This document shows, piece after piece, positions 35,003-47,800 of a stretch of 64,000 bases of DNA (position 1 is the first letter of the stretch; the number at the start of each line of letters is the position of its first letter). Made by a program: the position numbers and the translations under genes. The DNA is from Scleroderma bovista (lineage: Eukaryota > Basidiomycota > Agaricomycetes > Boletales > Sclerodermataceae): positions 62,001-126,000 of the forward strand of contig JAYMGJ010000646.1 of the NCBI GenBank assembly GCA_037178675.1, in the 5' to 3' direction. Under the pieces are notes generated by a model. That model ran no database searches, was not told the origin of the DNA, and saw only the letters and a program-made list of their open reading frames with translations.

Positions 35003-36630
35003 TGTCATGCACCAAACAGGTTTGGTACAGTGAACATGGAAGATAACACCTATATCGAATGATCCTTATGTGAAGGATAAGCATGATGGACCCTCATCGT
35101 AGCCATCTATCGCACAAGAAGACTATCCTGATGCGAGAGACGAATGCCAATGCAGACAGTCATCTATCGCACCAGAACCGCCAAGAAGCAGAAGAAACTG
35201 AAGGAATAACGTCAATTGTGGTATGAGAAAGGAATGCACACGTCTGCAGTCCAACTCCCATACAAGAACGATCAAAGAAGCCAAAGAATTGACAGAGAAA
35301 TGAAGGAGAAAGAGAAGAAATGATTTTTAGCGCCCAAATGTCATTTTTAGGCACCCAGTGCTGGCATTCCGATATTTTGAATAGCTCCATCGTTTCTGAA
35401 GCTATCAGGCACGTGACTATACCGTCAGAGAGCCTAGAGCGTGGTCTATCTGCCTGTCAAGTTCCGACGCAAATCCGTTCATTTCCCACGGAGATATTCC
35501 CCCCGCAATCCAGACATTCGCTTCATCGCTCACTATGGAGTCTGTATTTTCTCTGGATCATTTCTCTGCTATTGCTGCAGATCTCCACTATGTCCTGCTC
35601 TTAGGACAGCCTCTCCCAGAGTTCCTGTGCACTGCCTGGCACATATCTTCCCAGCCTGCTCCCTCAGTCCCTCTCGTTCTTGGTCAGCGCGTTCTCCTCA
35701 TCAGTCCTGCATCAAGGACATACTTTGGTCATCTTAGGTCTATTGTCAAGCTTGAGAAGTCTTCTCTGGTCGTCTCTGTGTCCCCTGAGCCCTCAGCCTA
35801 TGGTCCCTTCCTCCCAGATACTTGCCATGTCCATCTTCCTCTGTCGTTCGTCTCACTTCCTTGGATGCGTTGAATTCAATACTCTATCCACTTCCCTACT
35901 TTCAGACGACATCCCCCAGCACCATGACAATTATTCCCCCCACTTTATAGTGCTATTAGGAAGAAGAACCCTCTCTCGTTCTTTCCCAGAAGAGAGCTTG
36001 TCAAGGGAGCCCATGGTTGCGCTTCAGAGGCGCTAGAACACATGCACTATACCTTAGTGTATGCTGTGCCCCCCCATGTATTTAAACCCCTGGGCTCAGC
36101 CCAGTGAAAAGAGACCCAAATTGCATGAAATTATCCCTCTCTCAGTCAGTATCCCCTCAGCTCTTTGAGTCTTGTAGGCTTCAGTGAAGGTCTAAAGGCT
36201 CTGATATCTCAAGTTTATTCAATCCATTCAAGTCCAAGTATTTCTCTAGGCTCAAGCGGAGTCTAGGCTTCATATCAGTCAATCTTCCTCGCCTCTGGAC
36301 ATCAGAGGCATCCCTGCCCCTTTGCCGCACCAACCTCTAGGTGTAGTATCGCTACTTCAGTCTCTGTCAGCCCAATCCCCACTTTGACACTTCCTAGGCT
36401 TTAGGAAGAGTCCAGACCCCTATCCCCTTCATCATCTATTGCTCCTGTACCCCAGGAGTATCCTGCATCATCATCTGCATCACCCTGTTGGTGTAGATCC
36501 CCTTCCCCCCTCCTCAGCACATCCTCTCTGGACACTGTGGAGGTAAACCACCACTCACACATATTTGTAGTCCTTTGTTGGTGTTGTGTTTGGGTTATTA
36601 CTCTGACCCAAATCCACACTTTGACTCACA
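35003..36630 (+). mobile_element. Solo LTR 1 of a Ty3-like family
   Basis: Begins TGTCATGCACC and ends TTTGACTCACA. It is flanked by the 4-bp duplication CCGT (34999-35002 and 36631-36634). A TATA-like TATTTAAA is at about 36079. It is 1,628 bp long and carries an ORF at 35535. No internal element is attached, so it is a solo LTR left by recombination. It is the near-identical sister of the minus-strand LTR split by Helitron Hel2. Confidence 0.85.
35535..35873 (+). CDS. ORF inside LTR 1
   Basis: 112 codons starting MESVFSLDHFSAIAADLHYV and ending SLPWMR. The last stop is TGA where the sister LTR at 43627-53261 has CGA, so the frame was once longer. No motif is recognised; the product is neutral and Ser/Val/Leu-rich. 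A second copy at 37711-38100 differs mostly by conservative changes (Asp/Glu, Val/Ile, Lys/Arg), as expected of a sequence once under selection for protein. Confidence 0.5.
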   Translation: MESVFSLDHFSAIAADLHYVLLLGQPLPEFLCTAWHISSQPAPSVPLVLGQRVLLISPASRTYFGHLRSIVKLEKSSLVVSVSPEPSAYGPFLPDTCHVHLPLSFVSLPWMR

Positions 36631-36869
36631 CCGTCACCATCAGTCAGTTCTTCAAACTCCACCTCTTCGTGAATTTCGACATTGTCACTTGGTCCATCAT
36701 CGTACTCAGGTTCCTCTTCATTCACCTGCCCATCCATTACACCGTGCCCCTCACGCTGCAAGAACTCATCCCAGTCCCTCATCGCTGTGTCCAACTGCAC
36801 CACCTCAGAAATGCATGAACATATCTCGATCAATGAAGCTAGTACAAATTTGAAGGGCACTTTAGACAT

Positions 36870-37088
36870 GAATATTATAGTGATGTATGTAAGGAACTAA
36901 CATGACTTAGCTATGCAACTACGAAATATTTCCGATCTACGAAGCACTCGAGAGGGCTCGGGCATTGGTGAGGATGCCTTCCGCAGACCTCGGGGTGAGT
37001 TGTGATCGGTACCGGGTAACTGGTATCGATTGTCCTGCGACCGGCAAGACCCACAAAGGGCAGGGCAGACATATGTTATCTACGACGC
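36870..37088. other. Piece of the interrupted minus-strand gene
   Basis: This belongs to the gene described at 34875-40000 and lies between solo LTRs 1 and 2. It holds the coding stretch AGRRTIDTSYPVPITTHPEV and the end of an intron. It has no other feature. Confidence 0.45.
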
Positions 37089-39431
37089 TGTCACGCACCA
37101 AACGTGTTTGGTACTGTGGACATGGAGAAAGTTAGCCGATGAAACTAATGCGAAGAACGCACACCCAAGATCTGTTGAAAGATTGTCCTGACTTGAGGGA
37201 TACAGACAGCCCTCGCTATCCATATCACACAAAGTCAAGACTATCCTTATGCGAAGAATGAATACAAGCTTATCATAGCCATCTATTGCACAAGAATGAC
37301 TATCCTGGAGCAAGAGATGAATGCCATCGTCTGGCAGTCATCCCTCGCACGAGAACCGCCAAGAAGCAGAAGAATCCAAGGATTGATGATCATTTCAGTA
37401 TGAGAGAGGAATGCAACCTACTGCAGTCCAACTCCCATACCAGAACAACCAAAGAAGCAGAAGAAACAATAGAGAAACAAAGGAGAAAAGGAAGAATCAT
37501 TTTTAGCGCCCAAATGTCAAATTTAGGCGCCCAGTGCCGGCATTCCGATATTTTGAATAGCTCCGCCATTTTTGAAGCTATCAATCATGTGACTATACCA
37601 TCATGGAGCCTAGACCGTGGTCTATCTGCCTGTCAAGTTCCGATGTAAATCCATTCATTTCCCACGGAGATATTCCACCTGCAATCCAGACACCCGCTTC
37701 ATCACTCACTATGGAGTCTGCATTTTCTCTGGAACATTTCTCCACTATTGCAGCAGACCTCAACTATGTCCTGCTCTTGGGACAGCCTCTCCCTGAGCTC
37801 CTGTGTACTGTCTGGTACATATCTTCCCAGCCTTCTCCCTCAGTCCCTCTCGTTCTCGGTCAGCGCGTTCTCCTCGTCAGTCCTGCGTCGCGCACATACT
37901 TTGGTCGTCTCAAGTCTATCGTTAGACTTGAAAATTCATACCTGGTCGTCTCTGTGTCTCCTGAGTCCTCTGCATATGGTCCTTTCATTCCAGAGTCCTG
38001 TCACATCCATCTCCCTCTATCATTCATCTCGCTTCCCTGGACACATCGAATCCGCTACTTGCGATTCTCTTCCCTGCTATCCCGCAACAAACACGAATGA
38101 AACAGTGCTCTAGAACCCTTCTTAGGAGCCCTAATAGAGTACAGAACCTTCCCCTTACTGCTCAAGGGAAGACTGCACTTTGGGAGCACCAAATTTCGCG
38201 TTTTTGCTCTACAGAAGCTCAATCCAAGGGATTTGTGACACTCTGTGACCAGCTGTGACTCTACTTGTCATTCCAGGCCCCCTGACACTGCTCTTCTGGT
38301 CGGATCACTTCTTTTATTATCCCCCAGCCACTCCCATCAGTGGCACTGCTTCAGAAGCTCATCTCCAGATCTAAAGTTCAATAAATCATAGGTTGTGCTT
38401 CCCTTCTTTCTGAGTCACACAGAGTCACTCTGGCTCACTCTGACTCACTCTGCTGCGCATTATTCATCCCCTCTTGGCATTACTAATCCCCATTACTCCC
38501 CTTACCAATCACTTACCAATCATCCTTCAAATCATGCTTATCATGCTGCTTATCAATTCATGACTCATGCCCCTATGATTCATATGCATTATGTCATCGC
38601 ATATGCTCATTTAGCTTCGATCTACTCATCCCATGCTTTCTCCCCCTCTCTTTTGGGCCCCATGCAATGATTTTTCCATATTCTTGGTTATACACCCCTT
38701 TTTACCTATGTTTTTGCTCTTTCCCTTGGCTCAGCAGCTTGTTCAGGCTCTCCCCATCGATGACTCAGCCTGATTACACTGCTTATCAATCGCTTACCAA
38801 TTTCTTACCAATCTCTTACCAAGCACTTAGTCATTTGTGCTTACAGGGCCACAGCCCCTCCTGTATATAAACCAGCAGCCAAAGGCTGCAAGGAAGTGTC
38901 TGCTTCCCCCTCAATAAAGCGACCACATTCACTCTCCCTCACTGTCTATAAGCTCCCTCTTTGTCTTTGGACTTGTAGGTCACTCAGTGCTGGCCTAAAG
39001 CTCCTATATTGCTGTTTATCAGATATATCTTGTATCTGATCATTTCTCTAGGCTGAAGCGCAGTCTAGCATCACTGTCCACTCCATCCCATCACTGTCCA
39101 TCGCATTCTTGAAGCAGGAACTGTCCCCTTGCTTCCCCTCTGCTCCATCACTGCTGTATCACCCCTATCATCAATCTATCATCGCTCTTCTATCCCAGGA
39201 CTCTTCCTAACCACTGTGGTAGGCTGAAGAGGAGTCAATACCATCCCCAGTCGCATCTATTCCCCATCAGAAGCCCTTCCCTTCCCTCCTGCATCCTGCC
39301 TGAAGGCGTGCAGCACATCCCCCTGAGGAGATTAAATACCAGAAACGCAAAGGAAGACCACCACTCGCATATTGCTGTCATTTGGTGTTGGTTGTTGGTT
39401 GTTCTGACCTCTTCCCTCACTTAGGCGCACA
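37089..39431 (+). mobile_element. Solo LTR 2, longer relative of LTR 1
   Basis: Starts TGTCACGCACCAAAC and ends GGCGCACA, with the 4-bp duplication ACGC on both sides (37085-37088 and 39432-39435). It is 2,343 bp long. Its first 1 kb matches LTR 1. It then has a distinct segment (38440-38860) full of CTTACCAATC-type repeats, a TATA box TATATAAA at about 38872 and AATAAA near 38920. Like LTR 1 it carries an ORF and no internal element. Confidence 0.75.
37711..38100 (+). CDS. ORF inside LTR 2
   Basis: 129 codons starting MESAFSLEHFSTIAADLNYV and ending LLSRNKHE. It is homologous to the LTR 1 ORF over its full length at roughly 75-80% identity by eye. No stops, no recognised domain and no clear signal peptide. 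Confidence 0.55.
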   Translation: MESAFSLEHFSTIAADLNYVLLLGQPLPELLCTVWYISSQPSPSVPLVLGQRVLLVSPASRTYFGRLKSIVRLENSYLVVSVSPESSAYGPFIPESCHIHLPLSFISLPWTHRIRYLRFSSLLSRNKHE

Positions 39432-39590
39432 ACGCACCAAAGCGGCCAGGTTAGATCCCGCGCCCTATGTCCTTAGGCATGGCCCTCTCAGTGCTTTTCC
39501 GCCCCTTGTATTTTAGCTTTGATGTATTCTTTGTACCTTAGATACATTGTCTGCTCGGACGTCGAGCCACTCGCACTTTGACGTCATTAG

Positions 39591-39879
39591 TGTTGAAGCA
39601 ATACCTATGTACATAGAGGAACTGCTACTCCAACTCACCTGTTTGGGTGGAGTGCACAACCAGAGATGGTAGCGGTAGCTGGTTAAGAGCTGTTATATTA
39701 TATAAGCGATGTCCGCTGTTTATATACAACAAATAGTGTGACGCGTGACTGTGACACGTGTCGTGTGACATGTAACATCTACTCTAAAGAGGACTATTAC
39801 TAAGTCTACACTAATATGGGTCGCAGTCTTGTGCGCACTTCGTCGACGGTTTACGCCGGGTGCACGTGCGACTTCAACA
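39591..39879 (-). mobile_element. Solo LTR of the copia B family
   Basis: 289 bp, ends TGTTGAAG and CTTCAACA, with a perfect 5-bp duplication ATTAG at 39586-39590 and 39880-39884. It is the inverted counterpart of the LTR at 58534-58821. A TATA-type TTATATAC is present on the minus strand near 39720. Confidence 0.9.
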
Positions 39880-40254
39880 ATTAGTACTGTACTTAAGCCG
39901 CCTGTAGCAGCCTCGAGCTGCAGCAATCCGATTCCCCCAGTTCCATATCTCACATCTGAATCCTCAAGTCTAAGCAGTCACAAGTTTCCCATCATATCTA
40001 CAGCGTTCACCGTCTAAAGTTCCAAATCTCTCTTGTCTTCCGCCTCTTGTCTTCCGCCTCTTGTCTCTCTTCCCTTGTCCTCTCGAACACCCAAACCCGC
40101 ACCTTCCCCTACATCTGGAGCCCACCACAAGTTCAAAGGACCCCCCCTGGACCTTGACCTTGCACCCCCCTTTCTGCCTCGTGCCTTTGATTATTCCTAG
40201 GTTCCTTTTTAGAGAACTTCGAGTTCTATCAAGTCATATTTCACTATTCCACTG

Positions 40255-43200
40255 CAGATCGAAGAAAGTACACCCATCCGTAGGCAAGACAGCCATCCCC
40301 AGCCATCCGAAAGGCCTATAGAAGACACCCCAGCACAGTCCAGAAATATCCATCCGCCATCAGCGCCGTTTCGTCTGTGCCCAGCTGATTTTCCTGATTT
40401 GCCATTATCACCCCAGTCTCGATCTTCGACGATTGCTGCTGAACAGCCTTCACCCACCATTCCTAGCACTCGGAGTGGTAAAACTTATACAGAAGCTGCT
40501 CCACAGCCGAGTCATTATCACAAGCCATCCCAGCCAGCCAATACCTCCTGCCCATTGCGAGCTTCTGCACCCCCATCATCCCCAGTTGTCCATACTCAGC
40601 CGACACCATCCATTACTCAGCTGACGCCATCCATTACAGCCCCCAACACTGTTACTGCATCTTCAGTTCAGCCCCCATCGAATACTACCTCAGTTACTAA
40701 CACAGCCGCCATGTCTAATACCACCACAGGCTTCCAAGGGATGCCCAGTGCGGGATCCAAGGAGGCACCATCTTTCTCTGGACGCGCCAGGGATCTCCTT
40801 GATTTTTTCACTCAATTCGAGGATCTAGCCAACTCATGCAGTCTCACCAGCAGGGAACAGTGTCGTGCAGTCCTCTGATATGTTGATTCCACTACCAAAC
40901 GGCTCTGGATATCTCTTCCTGAGTACGACACCGCGGATTACAAGGCCTTCAAGGATAGGGTTATCAACGAGTACCCTGGAGCGGAAAAGGGCATGCAATA
41001 TACCTACCGCGACCTGGAACGAATTGTCCTTGCCCACGTGGATTTAGATATCTCTACCGAAACTGAGCTCATGGAGTTCTCGTGCCAATTCTGCCCTGTT
41101 GCGACTTGGCTTGTCAAGAACAACAAGATCTCTGAGCGTGAGCGGGACAAGCTATTCTGGCAGGGCCTTCCGAGGCACATCCGTCATGCCATCTCACTTC
41201 AGCTACAACTTGAAGACCCAAAGAAATTTGATCATACAGAACATCCCAATTTTGAAAAGGTCATCAGAGCTGGACGTGTTGTTCTCGCTAACAATACTAG
41301 ATTTGACGTCAATAAGAATGATCCAGTAACCCTTCGCCTCCACTCAGTTCGCGACTCAGTACCTCCATCCGACATCAAGACTGCCCCTTCGCGCCCTAGC
41401 TACAATGAGGATAAATATCACTACCCTGGTGACGCACGCCAGGAGGTTCAGACAAAGACCGTCTGTTTCGATGAATCAAAGGCACTCATTGATGAAGTCG
41501 ATGAACTCAGTCGTCGCATAAGTCGCCTCGACGTTCACGATTCTGCCTACGCCAGATGTTATGCCCGCCTTATGTGTCTTTCAACTGCGGCTGCCGAAAT
41601 ATGGCCACTCCTGGCTGGAGCCAGGCCTCGTGCCACCCCTGTTCACCAAACATTTTCAACTACAGGCTCTGCTGCAGTTGTGCCACCTTCCGGCAACTGC
41701 TTCATGTGCGGAGGACAGCATATTGTCAGCCAATGCCAGGTCGTCGAGGACTACATTTGTGCCAGCTGAATTGTTTGCAAGGACCGGTACCTCGCATACC
41801 CCAATGGTTCCCGCATCCGCTGCCATCATGGCACTGGTCTACTTCGTACCACCATTGACGAACATTACAGAAACACACTGCCAGTACAGGCCTCGACGTC
41901 AGATGTCTTACCAACTACATCTAATTTTAGATGCGACCCTCCGCCCCACATATCCTCGACCACCTACGCTGCCGGTGATCCCGACCCAGCTACATATGTC
42001 TTTCAGTGCATGCCGGTTGTGGAAAACAATGCAGTGATCACAGACATCAAGGAGGAAGCAGATGTCTGCACAATTACTAGGAGTAAGGCAAAGGCAAAAG
42101 AAAACAGTGATTCCGAACGAAGGGAAGGTAACAGCACACAAAAAGGAGTGGAGACAGTCAAGTCACACGAATGAATCCCTAGCAACAACCCCTCAAGCTT
42201 GCTCAATAAACGTACCCCTGCATACACCTATGAATCCAAGGCCATGAATCCTGCCATCACCAAACAAACCTTCAGCAAGGTACTTGATGTTATTGTACCT
42301 AGTATCATGGTTGGCGATCTCCTCGCTATCAGCCCAGACCTTCAGAAAGAGGCAGTTGACTATGCGAAAACCCACCATATTCCCTCTTTCACAGCCACCA
42401 ATGAAGTCTCCGCCATCTGCCCTCCTCATGTCGAGTACTCGACACCACTGCGCGAGCTCAAGGTGACTGTCAATGGAGTCCATGAAGAACTGGCACTCCT
42501 TGATGATGGGTCTGAGATAGTCGTCATACACGAAGACATCTAGAAGGCATCTCAGGCCAAAATAAATTCTAATGTCAAGATGTGCATGCAAACTGCAAAC
42601 AGCGGCATTCAGCACATGCCTGGCTGCCTGGAAATGCTCGAAATTGTTGTCGACGGTCTCAAGACATGGGCCCATGCTTTTGTCATTCCAGATGCACCAT
42701 ATCGCCTTCTACTTGGTCGTCCTTGGCAACGTCTAGTCCGCCTTAAGAAAGACGAAGATGATGATGACGTTCACATCGTTATCCGTGACCCCTGCAACCC
42801 ATCCAACCTCCGCCAAGTTACCACCACTCCCAGACTGTTCCAAGGACCGTCTGAGTCATTGGCATTTTTCACTGCTGTCCACAAGAGCATCTCACACGCC
42901 CTCCAGTTTGCCTCTGTACCAAGCATGGCGATTACAGCCACCCAGTTCACGGAGGAAGCCCTCCGCGCCCAGTATGATCTGGATCCTATCTGCCACACCT
43001 TTGCATATAGTCGCAAATCGTGTCAAACCAGTCACTACTATGATGCCTCAGCACGCCCGTATCATCCGACACTTCCCAGAAGACCCCCTCCTCACACTGA
43101 CCCCATTAACACCTCACCCCCCGACTTCTCTTGTGGTCAATGCCTCACACATGAACAGATGACAGATTTAGGTATTCTCAATAATACTTTTCTCTGGCCC

Positions 43201-43626
43201 GATGAACGGAAGCTTGCTGCCCATGTTCTCTGCATCAACGAGTTAGCACTTGCATGGGATGAATCAGAAAAGGGACGATTCCGTGACAAATACTTTGACC
43301 CCATGGTAATTCCAACAGTTGAGCATACCCCATGAATCCACCGCCAGTCCCCTATCCCACCCGGCATTCGTGATGAAGTCATCAAACTCATCAAGTCGAA
43401 GATTGCTTCTGGCATCTATGAGCCATCAAATAGTTCCTATCAGTCGAGGTGGTTCTGTGTTGCGAAGAAAAATGGATCAATCTGAGTCGTCCACGACCTC
43501 CAGCCCCTCAATGCGGTCACCATTAAGGATGCCGCAACACTTCCATACGTCGAGCATTTCGCGGAGCAGTCTGCTGCACGGTCTATATACACCATGATGG
43601 ACCTATTCATCGGATATGACCACCGC
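40255..43626 (+). pseudogene. Left Ty3/gypsy element: gag, protease and start of RT
   Basis: Gag runs from a Pro/Ser-rich N-terminus (ATG 40711 is one candidate start) through a CX2CX3HX4C zinc knuckle (CFMCGGQHIVSQC, 41699) to an acidic linker. A protease-like LLDDGSEIVVI lies near 42500. RT begins near 43345 (PIPPGIRDEVIKLIKSKIAS, WFCVAKKNGSI) and stops at LFIGYDHR, where the minus-strand LTR enters at 43627. The frame is broken only by nonsense codons: TGA at 40876, 41767, 42172, 43333 and 43483, and TAG at 42541. Four of the TGAs follow what should be CGA. No LTR of its own is identified, and the right half of the element is absent from the window. Confidence 0.85.
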
Positions 43627-44849
43627 TGTGAGTCAAAGTGTGGATTTGGGTCAGAGTAATAACCCAAACACAACACCAACAAAGGACTACAAATATGTGT
43701 GAGTGGTGGTTTACCTCCGCAGTGTCCAGAGAGGATGTGCTGAGGAGGGGGGAAGGGGATCTACACCAACAGGGTGATGCAGACAGTGATGCAGGATACT
43801 CCTGGGGTACAGGAGTAATAGAAGATGAAGGGGATAGGGGTCTGGACTCTTCCTAAAGCCTAGGAAGTGTCAAAGCGGGGATTGGGTTGACTGGGACTGA
43901 AACAGTGATACTACACCTAGAGGTTGGTGCAGCAAAGGGGCAAGGGGGCTCCTGACGTCCAGAAGCACTGAGAGATGAAGGATTGACTGGCTAGACTCTG
44001 CTTGAGCCTAGAGAAACACTTGGACTTGAATAGACTGAATAAACTTGAGATATCAGAGCCTTTAGACCTTCACTGAAGCCTACAAGACTCAAAGAGCTGA
44101 GGGGATACTGACTGAGAGAGTCTGAGGGAGGGATAATTTCATGCAATTGGGTCTTTTTTTCACTGGGCTGAGCCCAGGGGTTTAAATACATGGGGGGGCA
44201 CAGCATTAAAGTACAAAAAGAGAAGGGAGTAAGCAGAATTTGTCAAGGATTGGTAAGGGATTGGTAAGAGCTTTGTAAGGGGTTTGTAAGCGATCAGTAA
44301 GCAAGGGATAAGCAGGAATGAGTAAGCATAGGGAGCATGAATAAGCTGCTGAGTAAAGAAATGAGTAAGCTGCATGACAAGATTGATTGGTAAGGGAGTG
44401 AGTCATCAGCTGAGTAATATACCAAAAATGTGAAAGGGATAGAGTAATACTGATGACAAGAGAGCATCAGTAAGCAAGGGATGAGTCACTCCACAGCAGA
44501 AGGAGTCATTGATGCACAGCCTAAGAAGTTTGATGGGGGGCTGTGTACCATCAGGAATTTGATGGGACAACAATGGGGAAGATCTAAGATAAACAGGGGA
44601 ATTGATCTGAGACAAAACAGCCACAAGAAGGGTACCAGGGGTCCAGAGGTCTTTTGGGGGGTCAGCATCTTCTATATTAAAGTAGCTAGCTCGTGAGAAC
44701 GCCAGACAACTCTGAAATCTCATTGGCTGACAACTTGAGACAACTCTTAATTCTCATTGGCTGGTAATTTTCCTTAACGAGCCAGCACTCTTCCACTTCA
44801 TTCACCAACCACTGTCAAGCAGTCTCTGATTGGCGCTCGACGCCACAAG

Positions 44850-47800
44850 ATGGCTCATGGGCACGTGGAGAGGTATGGTTTTCGCGCCTTAGACCTCACT
44901 TTGCAACGTTAACATGTATTTAGCACGTGGGAGAGCATCCACAGTGTGCGCCGAGCGTCTTCAGATGATCACAACCACGGCCTTCGGGTGAGTTGAGTAT
45001 ACCTTCTGAGTGCTAATTCCTTACTTTTTTTTTGGACTTGTAGCGGAACAGTATTCAGGCAGAAAACAGTCGAGAAGGGTTCAGCGCAAGTAATGACGCA
45101 AGCAGCATTCATCAAGCATCGTCAGACAAGCGTGACGACTTCATTCAAGGTTCTTCGACTTCAGCCCAGCTGTCCACACGTGGCAAACGCTGTCGAGCTG
45201 CAGCCGAGGGCCTTGGAGAGGATGATGCTCATCCACGAAAGCGAGTTGCACTCACAAGTTTGCAAGCAACTTCGCGCAAACATGAGGGTATTATGTTCGT
45301 ACCACTAAGGAATTCGACAAGCTCATTGCCCTACAGCATTGGGATGTGCAGATCAAAGAAGTAACAATGTTTCCGGAATGCATTATGGACGAAATTTGAT
45401 GGATGTTGACGGAAACACGGTACAGGGTCAGATGCCCATCTCTCGACGTGCACTTGGTCAGCGCCGACGCCACGAATGCGAGCGCCAGCAGCATCAGGTT
45501 AGTCATTACCAGTCTCTGATGCTACCTGTAGTTAATCACTTGTAACAGCAACCAGTGCATCCCCTGGCCCATCATCCTGTAATCCCTCAGCTGTCTGAAA
45601 TTGCTCCGCCACCGGTAATTGCTCTCCCACCTGCAAGTGCTCCGCCACTTGCAATCCACCAGCGGCCTGCAATCCCTCAGCCAAACCCAGATGCACATCA
45701 GCGTCGCTCACTTGGGCAGCAGAGGCGTCGTGAACGGGAGTGTCAACAACGCCAAGCAGCAGACCAACGTGAACAACCAATCCCTCCGCCGCCTGCAATC
45801 CCCCAGCCTCCTGCAATCCCTCGGCCAAACCTGGATCCACATCAGCGTCGCTCACTCGGGCAGCAGAGGCGTCGTGAACGAGAGTGCCAACAACGTCAAG
45901 CAGAACAACGCGAACAACCAACAGTTGACAACGCACCTCCACGAGATGCCCAGGTGCTGCGCCAGCGTGGCCGAGCACCAGCTGCGACGAGAGACCTCTT
46001 CCTTGCTGCCCGCCATCGCTATGTTGAGCCAGACAACCGGCATGATCTTGGACGCATGAACGTGATGTGCCCATACTGCAATGCTTACCATTGGATAGCT
46101 GAACGCCTTGTAGCATCATCAGATTTCCGCCCATTGTTTGGAATGTGCTGTGACCAAGGCCAGGTCCGTATTCCTTTGATGCGTGAGCCTCCGCAGCCTC
46201 TGAAGTCGTTATGGGATGGTGAAACACCTGATGCAATCGAGTTTCGGACAAACATTCGTCGATATAATGCAGCGCTTGCATTCACCTCGCTGGGAGTGGA
46301 GATTGATCATCAGATCAACACGCAGGGTCGTCATGCACCATATGTATTTCGTGTTCACGGAGAGCTATGTCACCGAGTTGGGCAGCTATTACCTACAGAG
46401 GGCCATCAGCCCATGTATGCCCAACTGTATATCTATGACCCTGAGTCAGCACTCTGGGAGCGTATGCAACGTGATGTTAACAGTGAGCTCTCTGAACGTA
46501 CTATGCGGAAGCTCCAAAATGTGCTACTTGAACATCACCGGTATGCAACTCTCTTTCGCAATGCCCATGAGCTACTTCTGCAATACCCTATGGACTCCTC
46601 GATCACCATTCGTTTGCTTGCAGATCCAGCCCGTGATCAGCGACGCTACAATCTGCCAACTGTGGGTGAGATTGCAGCAGTTATACCAGGAGATGGCTCT
46701 CAGGCTACTGATTCCCGTGACATCGTATTGCACCGCCGGAATGGACCGCTTCAACGAATCAGTGAAGGGCACAGATCGTATGCCTGCCTTCACTATGTTC
46801 TCTTCTTCCCATATGGCGAGGATGGTTGGCACTGGGATTTGCAGATGCACCAGCCTCACAAAGACAAGCAGCGGACGCTTTCACAAATTCGCTATGTTGC
46901 GTTTCGTCTCTTTCCCCGTCAAGCAGAGTATTCAGCTCTCCTCCGTGGGCATGCACTTTTCCAACAGTATTTGGTTGACATGTTTGCATCTGCAGAGCAA
47001 AATCGTCTCACATTCCTGCGTGCCAACCAAGACAAACTATGTGCATCACTTTACAGTGGTCTGGAGGATGCTATTGCTGCAGCTGGTGACGAGGAACTCA
47101 GTCTCCATGAAATTGGGCAACGCATCATCCTGCCATCATCATTCATGGGTAGTCCACGCTACATGTATCAATGTTATCAAGACGGGTTGGCATTGGCTCG
47201 ACACTTCCGGAAAGTTGACATCTTCATGACCGTCACATGCAATCCTTCTTGGCCTGAGATTCAACGGGAGCTGCTTCCGGGGCAGAAAGCCTCAGATCAC
47301 CCAGACTTAGTGGCACGCGTGTTTCACATGAAGAAAGAGGCTATTATCAACTACACCTCCAAGCATGGTGTCTTTGGCCGAACTGTCGCATACATATACA
47401 CCATCGAGTTCCAGAAACGGGGGCTACCCCACATGCATATGCTTATTTTCCTCGATCATCCATACAAGTTACTTACTCCTGCTGAAGTTGATTCAGTCAT
47501 ATGGGCACGATGGCCTGACCCTGATATGCAACCTTTGCTCTTTGCCACTGTCAAAGCCTGCATGGTACATGGACCATGTGGTGCCCTCAACCTGAATGCT
47601 CCGTGCATGGAAAATGGTAAATGCACCAAAGGGTATCCGAAGCCCTTCCAAGCACAAACGAACATGGACAAGGAAGGCTACCCACTGTACTTTCGTCCGG
47701 ATGATCACCGTAGCTTCAAAGTTGGTCACCACGATCTTGACAATCGCTGGATTGTGCCCTACAACCCATTCATGTCAGTCACCTTCGACTGTCACATCAA

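Larger units (their letters stand above)
34875..40000 (-). pseudogene. Unrecognised gene cut by three solo LTRs
   Basis: When the three LTRs below and one copy of each target duplication are ignored, minus-strand coding pieces join. About 39975-39880 gives EDSDVRYGTGGIGLLQLE and continues across the copia LTR to MTSKCEWLDVRADNVSK at 39590-39540. About 37070-36920 gives VGLAGRRTIDTSYPVPITTH. After a likely intron, 36840-36631 gives FVLASLIEICSCISEVVQLD and a strongly acidic tail. That tail continues across LTR1 to the stop at 34875 (FEDKGYGTP). In-frame stops occur at about 37077 (TAA) and 36920 (TAG), so it is also decayed. The acidic C-terminus is the only clear character. It may be a host gene or an old transposon gene. 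Confidence 0.5.

Noticed and set aside
35003..43627. LTR 1 and the left part of LTR 3 as the two LTRs of one element
   Set aside because: They are in opposite orientation, and LTR 1 has its own target duplication, so they do not bound one element.
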